Positions 60,245-64,000 of a stretch of DNA of 64,000 nt are shown piece by piece. Source of the stretch: Dactylellina haptotyla (Eukaryota > Ascomycota > Orbiliomycetes > Orbiliales > Orbiliaceae); the NCBI GenBank assembly GCA_031310005.1, contig CM062381.1, forward strand, positions 4,300,512-4,364,511, read 5' to 3'. Each line of letters starts with the position of its first letter. The stretch's first letter is position 1. Below the pieces are notes generated by a model that was not told the origin of the DNA, did not search any database, and was given only the letters and a program-made list of their open reading frames with translations. Both the position numbers and the translations under genes were made by a program.

Positions 60245-62969
60245 ATGTCCCTGACACAATTTGCCTGTTGGTCTCCACCTCCCTACTCCATTGTTTACTC
60301 AGCCAATGAAGCTCAAGCTAACCATTATATTTCTATGCAGACCGTACCCAGAAAACAATTGGGATCACGGAAGGCTTCCCCGAGTACGAAGCGTTATCTG
60401 GTTTCGGCAAGTAAGGCTCACTTTCATGATTCTCCACGAATCCCACTAGACCCCATGCTAATTCGAGGATTTTGGTTTGGTTTAGACCCGAGGGTACCCT
60501 TCGATGTTGTGCATACTCTCCGGACGGCCGATACTTTGCCTACGCTTCTTCGGAAGGGTTCGTAACCCCCCGCATTCACACCGAAATTGTCGTTTTCACG
60601 GGTTCTGACGAGTGTAATAGTGTCACGATCGTAGATGCGAATACCGGTTCTGTTCTGGTCGCTCTGTCTGTGCCAACAGTCCACGAACTAGCCTTTTCGC
60701 CTAAAGGAAGCTTCCTTACTACCTGGGAAAGACCTTGTATGTGGATGGAGCGGATCGAGTTTTCAAATACGGGTTTAAAGCTAACTTGTTTCCCTTATCA
60801 CAGCTAAGCTAGAAGATGGAAATGCCGCTAAAAACTTGAAAGTATGGCGAACGGACAATGGTGAACAGACTGTCGCTTTCGTTCAAAAGAGCCAAATTGC
60901 CTCGTACGATTTCCCAACCGACCAAGGTTTTTAAAGTCTTGATGAAGCTAACAGTTAGGCGATAGGAGCATCCAATACACCTTCGATGAGAAGTATTGCG
61001 CACGAGTCTCCACCAACGAGATCGCCTTTTACGAGACGACCAACATGGCCTCAGTCTGGGAACATTTACGGGTGGAGGGTGTTACTGAATTCAAGCTGTC
61101 ACCAGGAGAGAACTACCAGGTTGCTGTCTTCGTACCAGAAAAGCAAGGTCGACCTGCTAAAGCCGCCGTTTATGCGGTACCGAATTTCGCGACCCCCTTG
61201 ATGCAGAAGTCGTTCTTCAAGGCGGATAAGATTCAGTTCAGCTGGAACAATGCCGGTACTGCTGTTTTGTTCCTTACGCAGACCGAAGTCGACAAGACAA
61301 ATAAGAACTACTATGGAGAGACAAACCTGTATTTGATGAATGTCGAGAATAATGTGGATGCTCGGGTTACCCTAGGTAGGTTTATCCGAGAGATCACCAA
61401 GATTTCGAGGAAATAATGGCTAACACATTCAACAGACAAGGAAGGACCTGTCTCCGACTTTGCTTGGTCCCCGACTTCACAGGAATTTGGTGTTGTGTAC
61501 GGATACATGCCAGCAAAGACTACCATTTTCGATGCGAAAGCCAATGCGGTTACCAGTCTCCCTCTCGCACCTCGAAACACCCTACTCTATTCCCGCACGG
61601 TCGACTCTTGTTGGTTGCTGGTTTTGGTAACTTGCAGGCAGATTGACATCTACGACAGAGTTAATGGAAGGTAGCTGCCTTTGAATCGAGCAACGCAACC
61701 GTGTGTTACTGGAGTCCTGATGGCAAGCACATTCTCACTGCTACCACCAGCCCGCGACTGCGTGTTGATAACGGTGTGAAGGTTTGGTACGCACTGTCTG
61801 GTGATCTCATGTACAACGAAGAAATGGTGGAACTTTATGATGTGAGTTTGCTCTGATCTACTGGATTTCCTTTGGCCGTGAGCTGGGTGCTAACATGCTC
61901 ATAGATTCGCTGGAGACCACAAGCGGTCGCCGACTTCCCGCTCAGTGCTACACTGCCTCCCCCACCAACACCGCATACCTCTGCTGTTGGCCACAAGTCG
62001 GCCACCCCAGCGAAGCCTGCAGGTGCATACCGTCCTCCTCACGCCCGTGGTTCGGCAACCCCGCTTCATTTCAAGCGCGAGGATGAAGGAGGCACCGCTC
62101 ATGTCCCTGGAAGCAGCGGACTGTTCGGCAACGGAAGCTCCGAAGGAACCAACGGATTCGGCAAGCCTCGTAAACGTGAAGTTCCTGGGGCTGCTCCTGT
62201 TGTTCCTGGAGCTGCACCAGGTGGTGGGGTTAGCTTGGAGGGTACAGGAGTCGGTGATAAGGAAGGCCTCAGCAAGAGTGCACTTAAGAATAAGAAGAAA
62301 CGCGAAGCCGCCAAGAAAGCTAAAGAAGCACAGGCTGCCGAACAAGCTGGTGGGAGCCCGGACGGTGAAGGGCAGTACCAGACTAATGGTAGAACTCTTG
62401 CCCCCGGCGACGGCCCTAACAAGGGCGGAAGACGGGACCATAGTAGGACAAGAAGTAGAAGCAGAGGGCCCCCAAGGGAGGGGGGGCCAGGTGGTAATGG
62501 AAATGGAAACCGCCATCACCGGGAGGGATCCGGATCGCTTGGCCATGCGCTTAAGGAGCACCAGCCACGCCATCGATCTCCCGCCCCAGGGGGTGGTAAT
62601 AACCCACAACGTCAACGATCCCAACGTAAGAAGAAGGAGGATGGGGGAAACCAAGGCCCGGGAGAGCAGACGAATTCGCAGGTAGCATCACCAACCGAGA
62701 ATGGAGGACCTCAACAGCCGACCAGACTCAGGTTACCGGTTCCAGCGCCGCCAGAATTGGAGATTACCAGCCCAATGACCCCGATTACCCCCGGTGGCGG
62801 AACACCAGAGGAAAAGAAGCAGCGTAGTTTGCTGAAGAAGCTGAGGGCCATTGAGGATTTGAAGATGCGGTTTGCTACGGGTGAAAAGCTAGAAGATACC
62901 CAGATCAAAAAGATCAATACCGAAGACGCTGTTCGGAAGGAGTTGCAGGGACTTGGATGGCATGGATAG
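60245..62969 (+). CDS. EIF2A: Eukaryotic translation initiation factor 2A (eIF2A)
   Basis: Eight exons: 60245-60266, 60341-60410, 60486-60557, 60621-60736, 60804-60903, 60966-61375, 61436-61841 and 61905-62969. The spliced protein (about 750 residues) begins MSLTQFAYRTQKTIGI and shows the WD40-type propeller of eIF2A: LRCCAYSPDGRYFAYAS, ELAFSPKGSFLTTWERP, TNEIAFYETTNMASVWE, FLTQTEVDKTNKNYYGETN, FAWSPTSQEFGVVYGYMPAK, CYWSPDGKHILTATTSPRLR. A Gly/Pro-rich linker and a Lys-rich tail (EEKKQRSLLKKLRAIEDLK) end it. eIF2A binds initiator tRNA on 40S in an alternative, mostly non-essential initiation route. Exon 7 breaks frame between 61585 and 61680: after PRNTLL the text resumes as HGRLLLVAGFGNLQ, then QIDIYDRVN, then KVAAFESS, each in another frame, beginning with one missing C at TCCCGCAC. 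Confidence 0.87.
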
Positions 62970-63676
62970 GAGTAGCAATAGCACTACCATCACTAGCTCA
63001 AGTAAATCATAGCTGCAACATAATATTGAAAGACTAGGGGGGGTGTAATACTCGTTCGAATCTATATAGTTCCGGAAGAATATATATTTCCCCTAGAATC
63101 AACTTGAAATTTGACAAAATTGAGTGCAAAAAGAACACAAGTTCAATGATGTGGGAAACCTACTGAAAACAGGAGATTCCCACGTAACTGCTTTTGATAG
63201 TTATGAAGTTGACGCCATGTTCCGAGGGGATATGAGAGCAAGTAGGTAGATCCTTAATAACTTAAAAAGACCTGATCATCGATCATCAAGATATAGAACA
63301 TGTAGTATGTCGAAAAACTCCACGTTGCCGTCCATTGTGTAGCCTTAAGCCTAATTAAGTTGAGTGCCAGGTGTTGGTGGTGGTATGTGTGTTTATGACG
63401 AGTGTCGGAAGGAAGTATTGTTCTTAGCTGCCTTGTATGTAGAGAAAACTTAGATAGATCATCAAATCCAATCGCCTTTCCACAGATTATAAACTCTCAA
63501 ATACGGTACTACCAACCACTACTGCATCACGAAAACTAAACTAACTAACCAATTAACCATATTCAACCCACTACCAAACTTTTCCCAACTCAATACCCTC
63601 ATTTCTCACTCTTTAGAGATATCGAATTTTAGCACGTTGCTCACTCTTTTTCCCGCTTCAAAAACAACACACCACA

Positions 63677-63883
63677 ATGTCAAAATACGTTTCGGATGGC
63701 TTGGCCGTTCTGGGACCAGATAATTAGCTATAATGGAGTGAAATCATCAAAGATATTTGTCAATCCGAAGGTAATCTGTCACTGCTAAATGGGACGGAAC
63801 TTCGCCCTGCTGCTGCTGCTGCATCTGGCAGAGATTTCGATCTTCACCTCGGTCGTCTCGCTCGGAATATCCTGATCATGTGA
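63677..63883 (+). pseudogene. Possible small coding frame with two internal stops
   Basis: ATG in good context (acaccacaATGTC) opens MSKYVSDGLAVLGPDN, then TAG, Leu, TAA, and in the same frame WSEIIKDICQSEGNLSLLNG followed by ELRPAAAAASGRDFDLHLGR up to a stop. The continuation in one frame with protein-like composition suggests a coding origin, but I recognise no family and chance is possible. Confidence 0.25.
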
Positions 63884-63900
63884 ATCCTTAGTGCTTAAAA

Positions 63901-63925
63901 AGTAAGTAAGTAAGTAAGTAAGTAC
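63901..63925. repeat. AGTA microsatellite
   Basis: Six copies of agta in a row followed by c. Simple repeat in non-coding DNA. Confidence 0.95.
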
Positions 63926-64000
63926 TTATGTAACCTATAATATTTTATGATTTAGATAAGTCCTATAAATCTTGATGCACATGCGTAAGCGGTCTAATAC

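Larger units (their letters stand above)
62970..64000. other. Right end of the window, no intact gene
   Basis: Holds the 3' flank of eIF2A, a possible stop-broken frame at 63677-63883 and an AGTA microsatellite. Otherwise nothing recognised. Confidence 0.6.

Overview
The window is nuclear DNA from a filamentous ascomycete (Pezizomycotina). The evidence is many short GT-AG introns (mostly 46-150 bp), fungal carbohydrate-binding CBM1 modules, WSC domains, a fungal NLR-like NACHT/ankyrin protein, an ATR1-like MFS transporter, and a decayed gene whose changes look like repeat-induced point mutation (RIP). Many secreted CBM1/WSC/subtilisin-type proteins would suit a plant-, litter- or animal-associated fungus (for example Orbiliomycetes or Leotiomycetes), but the sequence alone does not settle the class.

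Left part (about 1-39.4 kb) is accessory-like: gene-poor, with AT-rich stretches. In order it holds an ATP-grasp-like/TauD dioxygenase fusion (2.7-5.0 kb), an HxxxDG acyltransferase (6.0-7.6), a CBM1-GH5 glucanase (8.9-11.1), a small Lys-rich secreted protein (11.6-11.9, minus), a large WSC-mucin secreted protein (13.4-16.5), a secreted protein with five four-Cys repeats (17.6-18.2), an ATR1-like MFS transporter (18.4-20.1, minus), a Thr-rich type I membrane protein (21.2-22.3), an unrecognised five-exon gene (24.1-25.4), a NACHT-ankyrin STAND protein (26.2-29.4), a RIP-like decayed paralogue of the WSC-mucin gene (30.5-31.9), a pectate lyase with C-terminal CBM1 (34.6-36.0), and a subtilisin-family protein with Glu at the usual catalytic Asp (36.2-37.7, minus). 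The secreted enzymes point to plant polymer breakdown and surface interaction.

Right part (about 39.4-64 kb) looks like conserved core genome: the first exon of the CCAAT-binding factor hapC (39.7-39.85, minus; the remainder is not found in the window), prefoldin subunit 2 and the Cx9C protein CMC2 as a divergent pair (45.3-46.7), PEX13 (47.3-48.7, minus), an RTC4-like gene (49.8-51.5, minus), prenylcysteine oxidase (52.8-54.7), an AMSH/Sst2-type JAMM deubiquitinase (55.7-57.8) and eIF2A (60.2-63.0). A nearly pure A+T block at 38.9-39.4 kb lies between the two parts, next to the truncated hapC.

Several otherwise well conserved genes (the Cys-repeat protein, MFS, PEX13, RTC4, eIF2A) need one-base frame corrections, often at runs of C or G. 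This suggests assembly indels more than gene death, but it cannot be decided here. I recognised no rRNA, tRNA, CRISPR array or intact transposon.
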